From positions 3,906,001-3,970,000 of the forward strand of contig NZ_OZ245846.1 in NCBI RefSeq assembly GCF_965228935.1: a DNA stretch of 64,000 bases, given 5' to 3'. Position numbers and translations under genes: made by a program. Shown in pieces: positions 8,481 through 17,361 of the stretch (its first letter is position 1; the number at the start of each line of letters is the position of its first letter). Below the pieces are notes generated by a model. The model worked only from the letters and a program-made list of their open reading frames with translations. It was not told the DNA's origin and searched no databases. This DNA comes from Ulvibacterium sp965228935 (lineage in GTDB: Bacteria; Bacteroidota; Bacteroidia; Flavobacteriales; Flavobacteriaceae).

Positions 8481-9980
8481 TTATTGCTCGGGCACCAGGC
8501 GTATCAATCTACCGGGGCCCTCTACCACTAGGTATAGATAACCGTCCCTACCCATTTGTGCGTCACGTACCCGGCCGATATCCTCCAATAACGTTTCATG
8601 ACCAACGACTGTGTTGCCGTTCATCTTTAAACGATGGAGGTATTCGAATTTGAGCGAGCCGACGAACAGGTCATTTCTCCAATTTCCATAAAAATCGCTG
8701 GATACAAAGGTCATGCCACAGGGCGCAATGGAAGGGGTCCAGTGATATACGGGCTGTTCCATGCCGTTCAATTCCGTAAGGTCCGTAAATGAACTGCCAT
8801 CGTAATTGACACCGTATGAAATCACGGGCCAACCGTAGTTGTTCCCTGCTTCCAAAATATTGATTTCGTCACCGCCCTGGGGCCCATGCTCGCCTTCCCA
8901 AACCGCTCCAGTTTCCGGATGCAGGTCCATTCCCTGGGGATTGCGTGTGCCGTAGGTGAAAATGGAATTGACCGCTCCGGGGGTAGTATAAAAAGGGTTG
9001 TCGGTCGGAATTTCACCGTCGTCATGGATGCGATGTATTTTTCCGTGGGAATTGTCCAAATCCTGAGGATAGGCATCCCGGTTTCCGCGATCGCCTACGG
9101 AAACAAATAAGTAGCCATTGTTGTCAAATACGAGTCGTGACCCAAAATGTTGGCCACTATTGAGATACGGCAGTGCCGTAAAGATGTTCTCCACCTCAAC
9201 CAGGTTGTTGCCCTGCAGCCTGGCCCTGGCCACAGCGGTGGTCCGCTCGGACGAATTATTGGGGTTTACCCGGGAATAGGACAGATAAACGAATGCATTG
9301 TTTTCAAAATCGGGATGTATAAGGACATCTAATAAGCCCCCCTGCCCTTGCGAAGCCACATCGGGGACACCGGTAACTTCGGTCAATTGCTTATCATTCC
9401 CTACCAAAAATAGCCTTCCCCCGCGCTCGGTCACCAAAATTTCGCCATTGGGCAATTGTTCCAAACCCCAGGGAATGCCGGGAATATCATCGGTTAGGGT
9501 CTCCAATCGGAAGGTCAGGTCATCGGATGTGATCAAACCCGACAAATCGGGGTTCTCCGCCTCCAACATCGCTTTGGTCTTTCCATCGATCTCGGTAAGG
9601 ATATAATTGGTCAGATCCTCGATTTCCTGTGCGGCCAAAGCCGATCCGTAAGCGGGCATGCCATTGTCCGCATACCCATCCGTTATGGATTGTATCACCT
9701 CTTCCAGGGAATTCCCATAGGTCCATTCGCGTTCCACAAAGGAACCCAAATCCTGTCCATGGCAACCGCCACATTGATTTCTGTAAGTGAGGGCAACTCC
9801 TTCCAAATCCACAATTTCATCGCCCGGATTCATTCCTTCTTCGGGCGACTCGGCATCCTCCGAGTTATTACAGCCCACCAGCAGGGACAACAAAAACAGC
9901 CCAATCCATTGCGTTGTGGTATAGGTGAGCTTTAGTTTGAAAGTTATCTGGGAAAACGGATTTGAGGTGATCGGGGCCAT
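8481..9980 (-). CDS. Cytochrome c-fused PQQ-type sugar (GSDH-like) dehydrogenase lipoprotein
   Basis: A 499-residue lipoprotein. The signal ends at LLVGC, near residue 37. A mono-haem cytochrome c domain follows (CGGCHGQDLG, with an axial Met likely in GMPAYGSAL). The rest is a six-bladed soluble glucose/sorbosone dehydrogenase propeller: GIPWGLEQLPNGEILVTERG, QGQGGLLDVLIHPDF, HFGSRLVFDNNGYLFVSVGD, GTRNPQGMDLHPETGAVWEG, EHGPQGGDEIN. These strands carry the usual PQQ and calcium ligands. The enzyme probably oxidises an aldose or polyol in the periplasm and passes electrons straight to its own haem domain. It ends convergently with the cyclase gene, 52 bases away. Confidence 0.88.
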   Translation of the reverse strand: MAPITSNPFSQITFKLKLTYTTTQWIGLFLLSLLVGCNNSEDAESPEEGMNPGDEIVDLEGVALTYRNQCGGCHGQDLGSFVEREWTYGNSLEEVIQSITDGYADNGMPAYGSALAAQEIEDLTNYILTEIDGKTKAMLEAENPDLSGLITSDDLTFRLETLTDDIPGIPWGLEQLPNGEILVTERGGRLFLVGNDKQLTEVTGVPDVASQGQGGLLDVLIHPDFENNAFVYLSYSRVNPNNSSERTTAVARARLQGNNLVEVENIFTALPYLNSGQHFGSRLVFDNNGYLFVSVGDRGNRDAYPQDLDNSHGKIHRIHDDGEIPTDNPFYTTPGAVNSIFTYGTRNPQGMDLHPETGAVWEGEHGPQGGDEINILEAGNNYGWPVISYGVNYDGSSFTDLTELNGMEQPVYHWTPSIAPCGMTFVSSDFYGNWRNDLFVGSLKFEYLHRLKMNGNTVVGHETLLEDIGRVRDAQMGRDGYLYLVVEGPGRLIRLVPEQ

Positions 9981-10076
9981 AGTATTCCATATTAAGTTAT
10001 TGGAGCGCTTTTACTAGCTTATGTAGTGGCAAATTCATGTTCACCCCCAACATGACCACAGACACGAAGTACATCC

Positions 10077-10092
10077 ACGTTATATATAACGT
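10077..10092. promoter_or_regulatory. 16-bp perfect palindrome between divergent genes
   Basis: ACGTTATATATAACGT reads the same on both strands. It lies in the 396-base gap between the divergent sugar dehydrogenase (start 9980) and the small lipoprotein gene (start 10377), where an operator would be expected. The binding protein is unknown. Nothing else was recognised in this gap. Confidence 0.35.
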
Positions 10093-10376
10093 ACTATATA
10101 CGAATAAAGTATGGGGTCTGGTCGGTAGACAATGAAAAGATTCTCAATCATTTAATTTTTAAGCGGGTTGGCGCCTGGCATTACTACTCCAACACTACGG
10201 CTGGCCCACATATGATACCATCCACTGAATATTTCATTTATCTAAGCTTATTTATAAATAAAATTCACTAGCGTTTGCATGACAATGGAACAGGATGCAT
10301 TTAAACTATTAAAATACAGTGTTTTATATTTTTTTGTATCTTAAAGACTGACAAGTAAAAATCCTTATAGCAATCG

Positions 10377-10868
10377 ATGGTCAAAAATATTTTGTTTATT
10401 TCGTTCCTGCTTGCTTCAAGCGTTTCACTAATGTCCTGTAGCAGTGATGAGGATGATGAAGGGGGGATTAACTTTTCTGACTGTTCCCTTAATGGGCCTA
10501 ATTTTTCAATATCGGATGTGGTCGGAAACTGGACCGCAACACAGGCTAATTTTGACATTCCTGGAACGTCGCAACAAATTGATGTTGTTGCAGAAGGCGG
10601 GACAGCAACGCTCAATGTTCAATCCAATGGTGCATTTACCTTGCTTATTACAGAAAGTGGTGCGTCGAGCGAATCGACTACTGGAGATTTGGCGTTCTGT
10701 GAAGGATTGTTTACAGTGAGATACGATGATGCACCCAATGATCCAGAAATTTTGCAAGGTTCTTTGAATGACGGAGTGTTCACCATCACCGGATCAGTAG
10801 AATACGACGTCGATGGAGACGGTAGTGACGATAATGCCTTTGTAATATTGAAGATGGAGCGAAGCTAA
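10377..10868 (+). CDS. Small lipocalin-like lipoprotein
   Basis: A 163-residue lipoprotein. The signal peptide ends at SLMSC, near residue 21, and is followed by an acidic spacer (SSDEDDEGG). The mature region reads VVGNWTATQANFD, then a run of alternating beta strands (GTATLNVQSNGAFTLLITES) and an acidic DVDGDGSDDN segment near the end. Small lipoproteins of this shape, with a GxW near the N-terminus and eight or so strands, are usually annotated as lipocalin-like in Bacteroidota. No ligand can be proposed. It is a single gene, followed about 120 bases on by the S9 peptidase gene. Confidence 0.6.
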   Translation: MVKNILFISFLLASSVSLMSCSSDEDDEGGINFSDCSLNGPNFSISDVVGNWTATQANFDIPGTSQQIDVVAEGGTATLNVQSNGAFTLLITESGASSESTTGDLAFCEGLFTVRYDDAPNDPEILQGSLNDGVFTITGSVEYDVDGDGSDDNAFVILKMERS

Positions 10869-10988
10869 AGATTTCGTTATCCTCTTTCACCTGACCTTTT
10901 ATCCGTTTTGTACTGCGATGAAAAATTGGAGGTCGATCCCATTTCCCCTATTTTTTGGTTATTTTGGGGTGTAACCAAAATCATACCA

Positions 10989-13202
10989 ATGAAGTCCGGT
11001 CTTTCCCTCCTATTTTTTTTACTGATTCTATTTGCTGTTTCTGCGCAGGAAACCCTAAAGCTTGAAGATATGTATACCCACGGCACCTATGCCGCCAAGG
11101 CATATGGACCCGTACGGTGGATGAAGGACAATACCGGCTACTCTACCCTGGAGGAAAATCCGGAATTTGGGGGAAACGATATCATACGCTATGAGGCCAG
11201 GTCGGGAAAAAGATCGGTATTGGTGTCGGCTGAACAGTTGATACCGACCGGGGCATCCGCGCCCTTGTCCATTCGGAATTACGAATGGTCCTTGGATAAT
11301 TCCAAATTGTTGCTTTTCACCAATACCCGAAAAGTTTGGCGCTACCATACCCGAGGGGATTATTGGGTCTTGGATTTGGCATCGGGTACTCTTACACAAT
11401 TGGGGAAATCCATGGAACCCAGCACCCTGATGTTCGCCAAGTTTTCACCGGATGCCTCAAGGGTCGGCTACGTGAGTAAGAACAATATTTATGTGGATGA
11501 TCTGGAATCCGGCCGAACGACCCAAATTACCTTTGATGGCAATGCGAACATTATTAATGGTACGTTTGATTGGGTCTATGAGGAAGAACTGTCGTGCAGG
11601 GATGGGTTTCGATGGAGTCCGGATGGGGAACGAATCGCCTATTGGCAGTCCAACACCAAGAACATCGGGACGTTCTATATGATCAATAATGTGGACTCCA
11701 TTTATTCAAAACCGCTTCCGCTTCCGTATCCCAAAGTAGGCACTAAAAACTCCGAGGTAAAAGTGGGGGTAGTGAGTGCCCGTGGTGGCACTACCCAATG
11801 GTTTGCCATTCCCGGCGACCCCACTAGCAACTATTTGGCCCGGATGGATTTTATTCCCGATTCCGATGAGGTGATGATCCAACAATTGAATAGGAGGCAG
11901 AATTCCAATACGGTCTGGATTGGCAATACGAAAAGCATGGCGCTGCATACCATTTTCACGGACAAGGACGATGCCTGGTTGGATATACATGACAATATTA
12001 TGTGGCTGGAGAATGGCAAATACTTCACTTGGACCAGCGAAAAGGATGGTTGGTTGCACTTGTATAAGGTATCACGGGATGGGAAACAATGGCGTACCAT
12101 TACCCAGGGAAATTTGGACGTGGTTCGGATCAATTGCATCGAACCCAAAGGAGGCTATGTATATTACATTGCTTCGCCCGATAATTATACCCAACGCTAT
12201 TTGTACCGCAGTAAAATCGATGGCAACAGTGCCCCGGAACGGGTTAGTCCAAACGATCAATTGGGGCAACATGCCTATCAAATTTCGGCGGACGCCCAAT
12301 ACGCCATTCATACCTTTCAAAACACAACGACACCCCAAATCATGTCCTTGATTAATCTGCAGCGGCACAAACCGATCCGGATCCTGGAGGACAACGCGGC
12401 ATTGGCCAACAAAATGAATGCGCTAGGGTTGACACCCAAGGAGTTCATTAAAATTGATATAGGCGAGGTGGTCTTGGATGCCTGGATGATAAAGCCCGCT
12501 AATTTTAAACCGGAAAATAAATACCCGATTCTCTTTTATGTCTATGGGGAACCGGCAGGGTCCACCGTTCAAGATGCCTGGCAAGGCGGGGATCTATGGC
12601 ACCACTATCTGGCCCAACAGGGCTATGTGGTCGTTAGTATCGATAACCGGGGTACCAAGACGCCTAGGGGGCGGGATTGGCGAAAATCCATTTATGGCCA
12701 AATCGGAATTTTGGCGGCGCATGACCAAGCCGCTGCGGCCCAACAACTATTCAAGACCTACCCGTTTATCGATACCGACAAAGTGGGTATGTGGGGCTGG
12801 AGCGGGGGCGGTCAAATGACCATGAACTGCTTGTTCCGATATCCGGAAATCTATAAATCGGGTTTGGCGGTGGCCTTTGTGGCCGATCAACGGTTGTATG
12901 ACAATATTTATCAAGAGCGGTATATGGGCCTATTGGAAGACAATGAAGCCAATTATATCGCGGGTTCGCCCATAACCCATGCCAAAAACCTAAAAGGAAA
13001 TCTCATGATCATCCATGGAACGGCGGATGACAATGTACACTATCAGAGTTTTGAACGCTTGACCAACGAACTCATCAAGCACAACAAAATGTTCGATATG
13101 ATGTCCTATCCCATGCGATCCCATCGTATAAACGAGCGCGAGAACACTACCTTACACCTAAGGAAGACCATGGCCAAGTATTGGAAGCGTGTTATGGATT
13201 GA
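10989..13202 (+). CDS. S9 family peptidase (DPP IV-like)
   Basis: I chose the ATG at 10989 because it begins a clear signal peptide (MKSGLSLLFFLLILFAVSAQ); a longer in-frame reading from TTG 10908 would hide it. The 737-residue product has the N-terminal eight-bladed propeller of dipeptidyl peptidase IV (for example DWVYEEELSCRDGFRWSPDG, which holds the Glu pair that anchors the substrate amino end) and a C-terminal alpha/beta hydrolase. The catalytic triad is visible: Ser605 in WGWSGGGQ, an Asp at 680 or 681 in GTADDNVHYQ and His712 in MRSHRINE. It probably cleaves Xaa-Pro dipeptides in the periplasm. Single gene followed by a repeat-rich gap. Confidence 0.9.
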   Translation: MKSGLSLLFFLLILFAVSAQETLKLEDMYTHGTYAAKAYGPVRWMKDNTGYSTLEENPEFGGNDIIRYEARSGKRSVLVSAEQLIPTGASAPLSIRNYEWSLDNSKLLLFTNTRKVWRYHTRGDYWVLDLASGTLTQLGKSMEPSTLMFAKFSPDASRVGYVSKNNIYVDDLESGRTTQITFDGNANIINGTFDWVYEEELSCRDGFRWSPDGERIAYWQSNTKNIGTFYMINNVDSIYSKPLPLPYPKVGTKNSEVKVGVVSARGGTTQWFAIPGDPTSNYLARMDFIPDSDEVMIQQLNRRQNSNTVWIGNTKSMALHTIFTDKDDAWLDIHDNIMWLENGKYFTWTSEKDGWLHLYKVSRDGKQWRTITQGNLDVVRINCIEPKGGYVYYIASPDNYTQRYLYRSKIDGNSAPERVSPNDQLGQHAYQISADAQYAIHTFQNTTTPQIMSLINLQRHKPIRILEDNAALANKMNALGLTPKEFIKIDIGEVVLDAWMIKPANFKPENKYPILFYVYGEPAGSTVQDAWQGGDLWHHYLAQQGYVVVSIDNRGTKTPRGRDWRKSIYGQIGILAAHDQAAAAQQLFKTYPFIDTDKVGMWGWSGGGQMTMNCLFRYPEIYKSGLAVAFVADQRLYDNIYQERYMGLLEDNEANYIAGSPITHAKNLKGNLMIIHGTADDNVHYQSFERLTNELIKHNKMFDMMSYPMRSHRINERENTTLHLRKTMAKYWKRVMD

Positions 13203-13260
13203 CTTGGGAGTCTCGGGAATAGGGAAAGCCCTTAGGTAATTCCAAATTCCAAAACTCAAA

Positions 13261-13469
13261 TTCCAAAACTCAACACTTAGAACTTAACTTTCGATAACCC
13301 AGTATGTCATGCTGAGCGTACGCGTGTCGCTGAAGCTTTAGCGTAAGCATAGTCGAAGCACCAAATCACAAATTCCAAATCACAAATTCCAAACCTGAAA
13401 CTAGAAACTTGAAACGCTAAGCGCTAGATGCTGAACGCAAGGCGCGAAACACTAAGCAAAAAACTCAAG
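13261..13469. repeat. Intergenic tandem repeat, unit 1 (short form)
   Basis: First of three direct repeat units of about 210-220 bases beginning TTCCAAAACTCAACACT. Each unit has a core with ATGTCATGCTGAGCGTACGC, GTGTCGCTGAAGCTT and AGCGTAAGCATAGTCGAAGC, followed by an AT-rich tail of short AAATTCCAAA-type words. This unit lacks the 38-base insert found in units 2 and 3 after GAAGCTT. Confidence 0.8.
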
Positions 13470-13688
13470 TTCCAAAACTCAACACTCAGAACTTAACTTT
13501 CAATAACCCAATATGTCATGCTGAGCGTACGCGTGTCGCTGAAGCTTTTCAGCCTTCGTAGCTTTGCGACTATGGCGAAGAGGGCTAGCGTAAGCATAGT
13601 CGAAGCACCAAATCACAAATTCCAAATCTCAAATTCCAAATTCCAAACCTGAAACTAGAAACGATAAGCGCAAAACTCAAATCTCAAA
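13470..13688. repeat. Intergenic tandem repeat, unit 2
   Basis: Second unit, with the same core as unit 1 but carrying a 38-base insert (beginning TTCAGCCTTCGTAGC and ending GAAGAGGGC) between GAAGCTT and TAGCG. The insert is itself an imperfect inverted repeat (CCTTCG..TAG...CTA..CGAAG). Confidence 0.8.
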
Positions 13689-13905
13689 TTCCAAAACTCA
13701 ACATTTAGAACTTAACTTTCGATAACCCAATATGTCATGCTGAGCGTACGCGTGTCGCTGAAGCTTTTCAGCCTTCGTAGCTTTGCGACTACGGCGAAGA
13801 GGGCTAGCGTAAGCATAGTCGAAGCACCAAATCTCAAATTCCAAATTCCAAACCTGAAACTTGAAACGCTAAGCGCAAAGCGCAAAACGCTAAGCGAAAA
13901 ACTCA
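13689..13905. repeat. Intergenic tandem repeat, unit 3
   Basis: Third unit, with the same 38-base insert as unit 2 apart from TATGGCG/TACGGCG. The tail ends near the 3' end of the convergent CocE/NonD hydrolase gene. The whole stretch 13203-13960 contains no supportable gene; the 104-codon ORF at 13737-14051 simply reads through the repeat into the antisense of the hydrolase. Confidence 0.8.
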
Positions 13906-13960
13906 AATTCCAAAAAGACACCTTAAAACGGTCTTTATGGAGCTATGGTACCCAAATACA

Positions 13961-15916
13961 TCATTTCCGGATCGGAATTCGAATCTGTGACGGATGCTTT
14001 TTGCTATGGTGGATTCTATTGTTGGCGATTATGCCCTCGGATTCATCATAATTGTTACCCCCCGTATTCAGGTTTCGTGCAAACCTTGGAAAATTACTAC
14101 TCGATATTTCAATCCGAATGCGATGGCCTTTTTCAAAGTAATTGCTTGTTGCCATGGGGGTCAAATCGATTTGGTACACCGTTCCTTTTTCCATAAAGAC
14201 TTCCCTGTCGTAGCCCTCCCGAAAACGGGCACGCTGAATGGTCTCATCCAAATTGTAGGCCTTTCCATCAGGATATACATCAATAAGTTTTAGGGTAAAG
14301 TCGGTATCCTTTATATCCGAGGATACAAATAAAGTGGATTCGATAAAGCCGGTCACCTCTACCCCTTCTTGTAGAACATCGGTGGTATACACCAAAATAT
14401 CATCCCGTTCTTCCATCACTTGTTGGTCAAACGCACCACCCTGGACCGCGTTACCCGTGCAGCACACATTGCCGCCGTGGGAAGTCACCGGATTCATGGG
14501 GTCATAGACAAAGTCATCGGGATTGTCCTGTTTCGGTTTCTTTTGGGTCAGAATACCATCGCCGTTCAAGGTGTTTGCATTGCCGCCACTATTGAGGTAA
14601 AAGGTCGTCATTTTAACATCCTTGGGCGGCCATTGTTCTGCGGATTGCCACATATTCCTTCCCATGGTGAAATACTGTACCCGGGGTGTCCTTTCCTTAA
14701 ATTCATTGTCCTTTTCCTTTAACCATAAGTCCCACCACGCATAAATCTGTTCGTCGTAGTTTAAGCGGGCATCACCCACGTTGCGTTCACCGACAATGGT
14801 GTTTTCCGTGGCCCTGGTGAACCTGCAATGTAAAGTGGGCGCAATGACCAAATATTGATTGTCCCGAACCTCTGGATCCTTGGCCGTATTTCGCACATGG
14901 TTGAACAAAGCCAAATTCGGTGTGATACTCACATCATACCAGGAGGCGAACCAAAAACTAGGCGTGCCGATTTCCATATCATCATGGTACAGGCCGCCCG
15001 TAAACCAATCGGGATGGTTGGGCTTGCGACGTACCATCTTATCAAAAATTTCCTTTTTGCCATTGATATTCTTTAAAATGTCTTGAATGGGAAGGTGTTT
15101 TAAGGCTTCGGACATATCTACCGGCGGATTCTCCGGTGCCAGATCGTAAAATCTTGAAATGCGGATCAAATCTTCTTGGGTGGCGCCCTCTGGAATACGG
15201 GGTTTGAACGTATCGTGTTCCACCCCATAGAGCCATGCAAAAAAAAGTAGCTGCTCTACCCCACCGCGGTACCAATTGCCTTGCTCCATAAGGTCGCCCA
15301 CCCGGCCAACTCCGGCACCAAAGGCCTGGGGTACCATGGCGGCATGTGCCGGATGGTCCAAGGCAGCGACCGCCATCTGCCATTCCGCAGTGCTGGAACA
15401 GCCAAGGGTACCGATTTTTCCATTGGACCAGGGTTGATCCTTCATCCAACTAAAGGCATCATACCCATCAGTAAGGGGCACCCCAAGGATATCCCACTCC
15501 CCTTCCGAAAAATAGCGTCCCCGTTCATTTTGAACCACGTAGGCATACCCCCGTTTTACCGCTTCATAGGCCCGCTCCTTTGTACGGGTCTGTTCTTTAC
15601 CATCTCCCCATGAATTGAAATTATAGGGAGTCCGTGAAAAAATAATGGGAACCTTTCCATCGGTTTTGGGACGATAAATATCCGTGGCCAAGCGGATACC
15701 ATCGCGCATGGGCATCATTACTTTCTGGTCGATGATGGCAATTGCTTCCAGTTTTTCCGAGATACTTGGTTCTTCCTGGGCAAAAAGGCCAGTAACGGCC
15801 AACATGATGAAAAGCAAAAAATAGATTCGAATCGTTTGGGCGAAGGTTTTTTGTTGAAAGAAACCAAAACCGGAGGGTGGAGGTACCATCAACCCGGCGT
15901 AGCGCGTATTCTTCAT
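13961..15916 (-). CDS. CocE/NonD family hydrolase (X-Pro dipeptidyl-peptidase S15-like)
   Basis: I chose the start at 15916 (MKNTRYAGLM), since the longer reading from 16042 adds 42 residues with no family similarity. The 651-residue product has a long signal peptide ending LAVTGLFAQ. The alpha/beta hydrolase part shows MMPMRDGIRLATDIYRP, the nucleophile region LGCSSTAEWQMAVAALDHPA, and the C-terminal PepX_C jelly roll (GHRIRIEISSSNFPRFARNL). Members are acyl-ester, amide or proline-peptide hydrolases. The export signal places it in the periplasm. The gene is divergent from an AraC-type regulator across a gap with a long inverted repeat. Confidence 0.85.
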   Translation of the reverse strand: MKNTRYAGLMVPPPSGFGFFQQKTFAQTIRIYFLLFIMLAVTGLFAQEEPSISEKLEAIAIIDQKVMMPMRDGIRLATDIYRPKTDGKVPIIFSRTPYNFNSWGDGKEQTRTKERAYEAVKRGYAYVVQNERGRYFSEGEWDILGVPLTDGYDAFSWMKDQPWSNGKIGTLGCSSTAEWQMAVAALDHPAHAAMVPQAFGAGVGRVGDLMEQGNWYRGGVEQLLFFAWLYGVEHDTFKPRIPEGATQEDLIRISRFYDLAPENPPVDMSEALKHLPIQDILKNINGKKEIFDKMVRRKPNHPDWFTGGLYHDDMEIGTPSFWFASWYDVSITPNLALFNHVRNTAKDPEVRDNQYLVIAPTLHCRFTRATENTIVGERNVGDARLNYDEQIYAWWDLWLKEKDNEFKERTPRVQYFTMGRNMWQSAEQWPPKDVKMTTFYLNSGGNANTLNGDGILTQKKPKQDNPDDFVYDPMNPVTSHGGNVCCTGNAVQGGAFDQQVMEERDDILVYTTDVLQEGVEVTGFIESTLFVSSDIKDTDFTLKLIDVYPDGKAYNLDETIQRARFREGYDREVFMEKGTVYQIDLTPMATSNYFEKGHRIRIEISSSNFPRFARNLNTGGNNYDESEGIIANNRIHHSKKHPSQIRIPIRK

Positions 15917-16058
15917 AAAGTCGGTTTGTATCGGTATATAAATATAGGGAATAATGGCTTCGGCTTTATTGTTTGCCGACCCTTTGGGAGGTCGATTTGA
16001 AATTGAATCAAGGAAGAAGGTACAACGCAATGCCCTATTCACTTGAATTTAGTTGCGT

Positions 16059-16117
16059 ACAGACCACGTCATGGCAAAGTAATCCGCCAAAGGTGGACTA
16101 TACCACACGTGGTCTGT
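16059..16117. promoter_or_regulatory. Long inverted repeat in a divergent intergenic region
   Basis: Perfect 11-base arms ACAGACCACGT (16059-16069) and ACGTGGTCTGT (16107-16117) enclose a 37-base loop that itself holds a smaller inverted pair around CCGCCAAAGGTGG. It lies between the divergent hydrolase (start 15916) and AraC-type regulator (start 16217). It may be an operator pair or an RNA hairpin. Confidence 0.45.
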
Positions 16118-16216
16118 TGGTTTTGTGCCCAACAATTGTACTAATGTAAGACGACTTCCTAAAATTCATAAATTGCCAATCACTTGATTTGTTTGCTAAT
16201 AATGGCAATTTGAACC

Positions 16217-17257
16217 ATGTATAATCAACTTTTAACCGTATCGCTTTCCATCCTTTTGATGACAATTGTTCTGCTGGTGAGCAAGAAAAGAAAAGGTGTT
16301 CAGGATATTATACTTATTATTTGGATGGGAATTTTCGCTATACATCTCATTTCTATTAACCAATTGGAAAATCAGCGCACTTTATTAATCCATGCCAATG
16401 AACTACTGTCGTATTGCCATGGCGTCTTTCTGTATTCCTATGTTGTGGTATTCCTGAAGCAAAATCAAAAACCGATAAGGCTTCCGGTGCATTTTCTTGG
16501 CGTGGTCATTTATGCCTATGTAGTCATTCATTTACTGCCTCACTATTGGGAAAAACCAGTTATAATACTCTCGGCAAAAGTTGTCTTGACCGGAATATAC
16601 CTATTAATGACCTACAGACTGGTTAAAAATACCATTATGGATGAAAATCAAACGAAACAAATCAAATCTTGGATATTTTTTTTGATCGTAGGTATTGGCA
16701 TTCTTCTTATTATCCCAGTGGGACATTTACTTTTACATAGCAAATCATTGGTTGCTACACAAAATCTGGTTGGTAACATTGCATATAGCCTTTTTTTGAT
16801 GATTTTAGGGTTTTGGGGCATCCGGATCGCCCCCATATTCATCCCACATAGCGCACAAATTCAAAAATCCGCTACTAAACCGAAGTACAATGCATCTGCA
16901 CTTAGTGCTATTGAAAAGAATAAGCTCTTCAAAGCGTTGGAAGAATTGATGGAAACGACCTCTCCATTTCTCGATGCAACCTTAACTATCAAAAAAGTAA
17001 GTAAAATGCTGGGGGTAAGCTCCAATCAACTTTCGGAAATCATTAATTCCCAACACGGAAATAATTTTAATGATTACATCAACAAATACCGTGTAAGGGA
17101 ACTGACCGCAAAAATTGACAATCAAGAGCATCAAAAAAAGACGCTCCTCGCCTTGGCCCATGATTGTGGCTTCAATTCAAAACCCTCTTTTAACCGGGCC
17201 TTCAGAAAACATGTAGGGTCGACGCCTTCGGAATATATTAAAAGGAATAACCCTTAG
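16217..17257 (+). CDS. AraC family regulator with N-terminal membrane domain
   Basis: A 346-residue protein. The first 200 residues form about six or seven membrane helices (for example SLSILLMTIVLLV and IFFLIVGIGILLIIPVGHLL). The C-terminal third is an AraC-type DNA-binding domain with two helix-turn-helix motifs (TIKKVSKMLGVSSNQLSEII and LALAHDCGFNSKPSFNRAF, ending HVGSTPSEYIKR). This layout is frequent in Flavobacteriia and suggests a membrane-bound sensor-regulator. It is divergent from the CocE/NonD hydrolase and lies about 100 bases before a CPBP-family membrane protein gene on the same strand, either of which could be its target. Confidence 0.85.
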   Translation: MYNQLLTVSLSILLMTIVLLVSKKRKGVQDIILIIWMGIFAIHLISINQLENQRTLLIHANELLSYCHGVFLYSYVVVFLKQNQKPIRLPVHFLGVVIYAYVVIHLLPHYWEKPVIILSAKVVLTGIYLLMTYRLVKNTIMDENQTKQIKSWIFFLIVGIGILLIIPVGHLLLHSKSLVATQNLVGNIAYSLFLMILGFWGIRIAPIFIPHSAQIQKSATKPKYNASALSAIEKNKLFKALEELMETTSPFLDATLTIKKVSKMLGVSSNQLSEIINSQHGNNFNDYINKYRVRELTAKIDNQEHQKKTLLALAHDCGFNSKPSFNRAFRKHVGSTPSEYIKRNNP

Positions 17258-17361
17258 TTTCATAAAAGACGAACCTCAATCATTTTTATGAATTGGTTTC
17301 AAAACAGCATTTGAGTCGATTTGGAATTGGCAGATCATTTGTTTTGGGAAAAATCATAAAA

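Noticed and set aside
13261..13905. Possible CRISPR array
   Set aside because: Only three units of more than 200 bases with repeat-like tails, no short spacers and no cas genes.
13737..14051. 104-codon ORF on the plus strand
   Set aside because: It starts in the tandem repeat and continues as the antisense of the CocE/NonD hydrolase gene.
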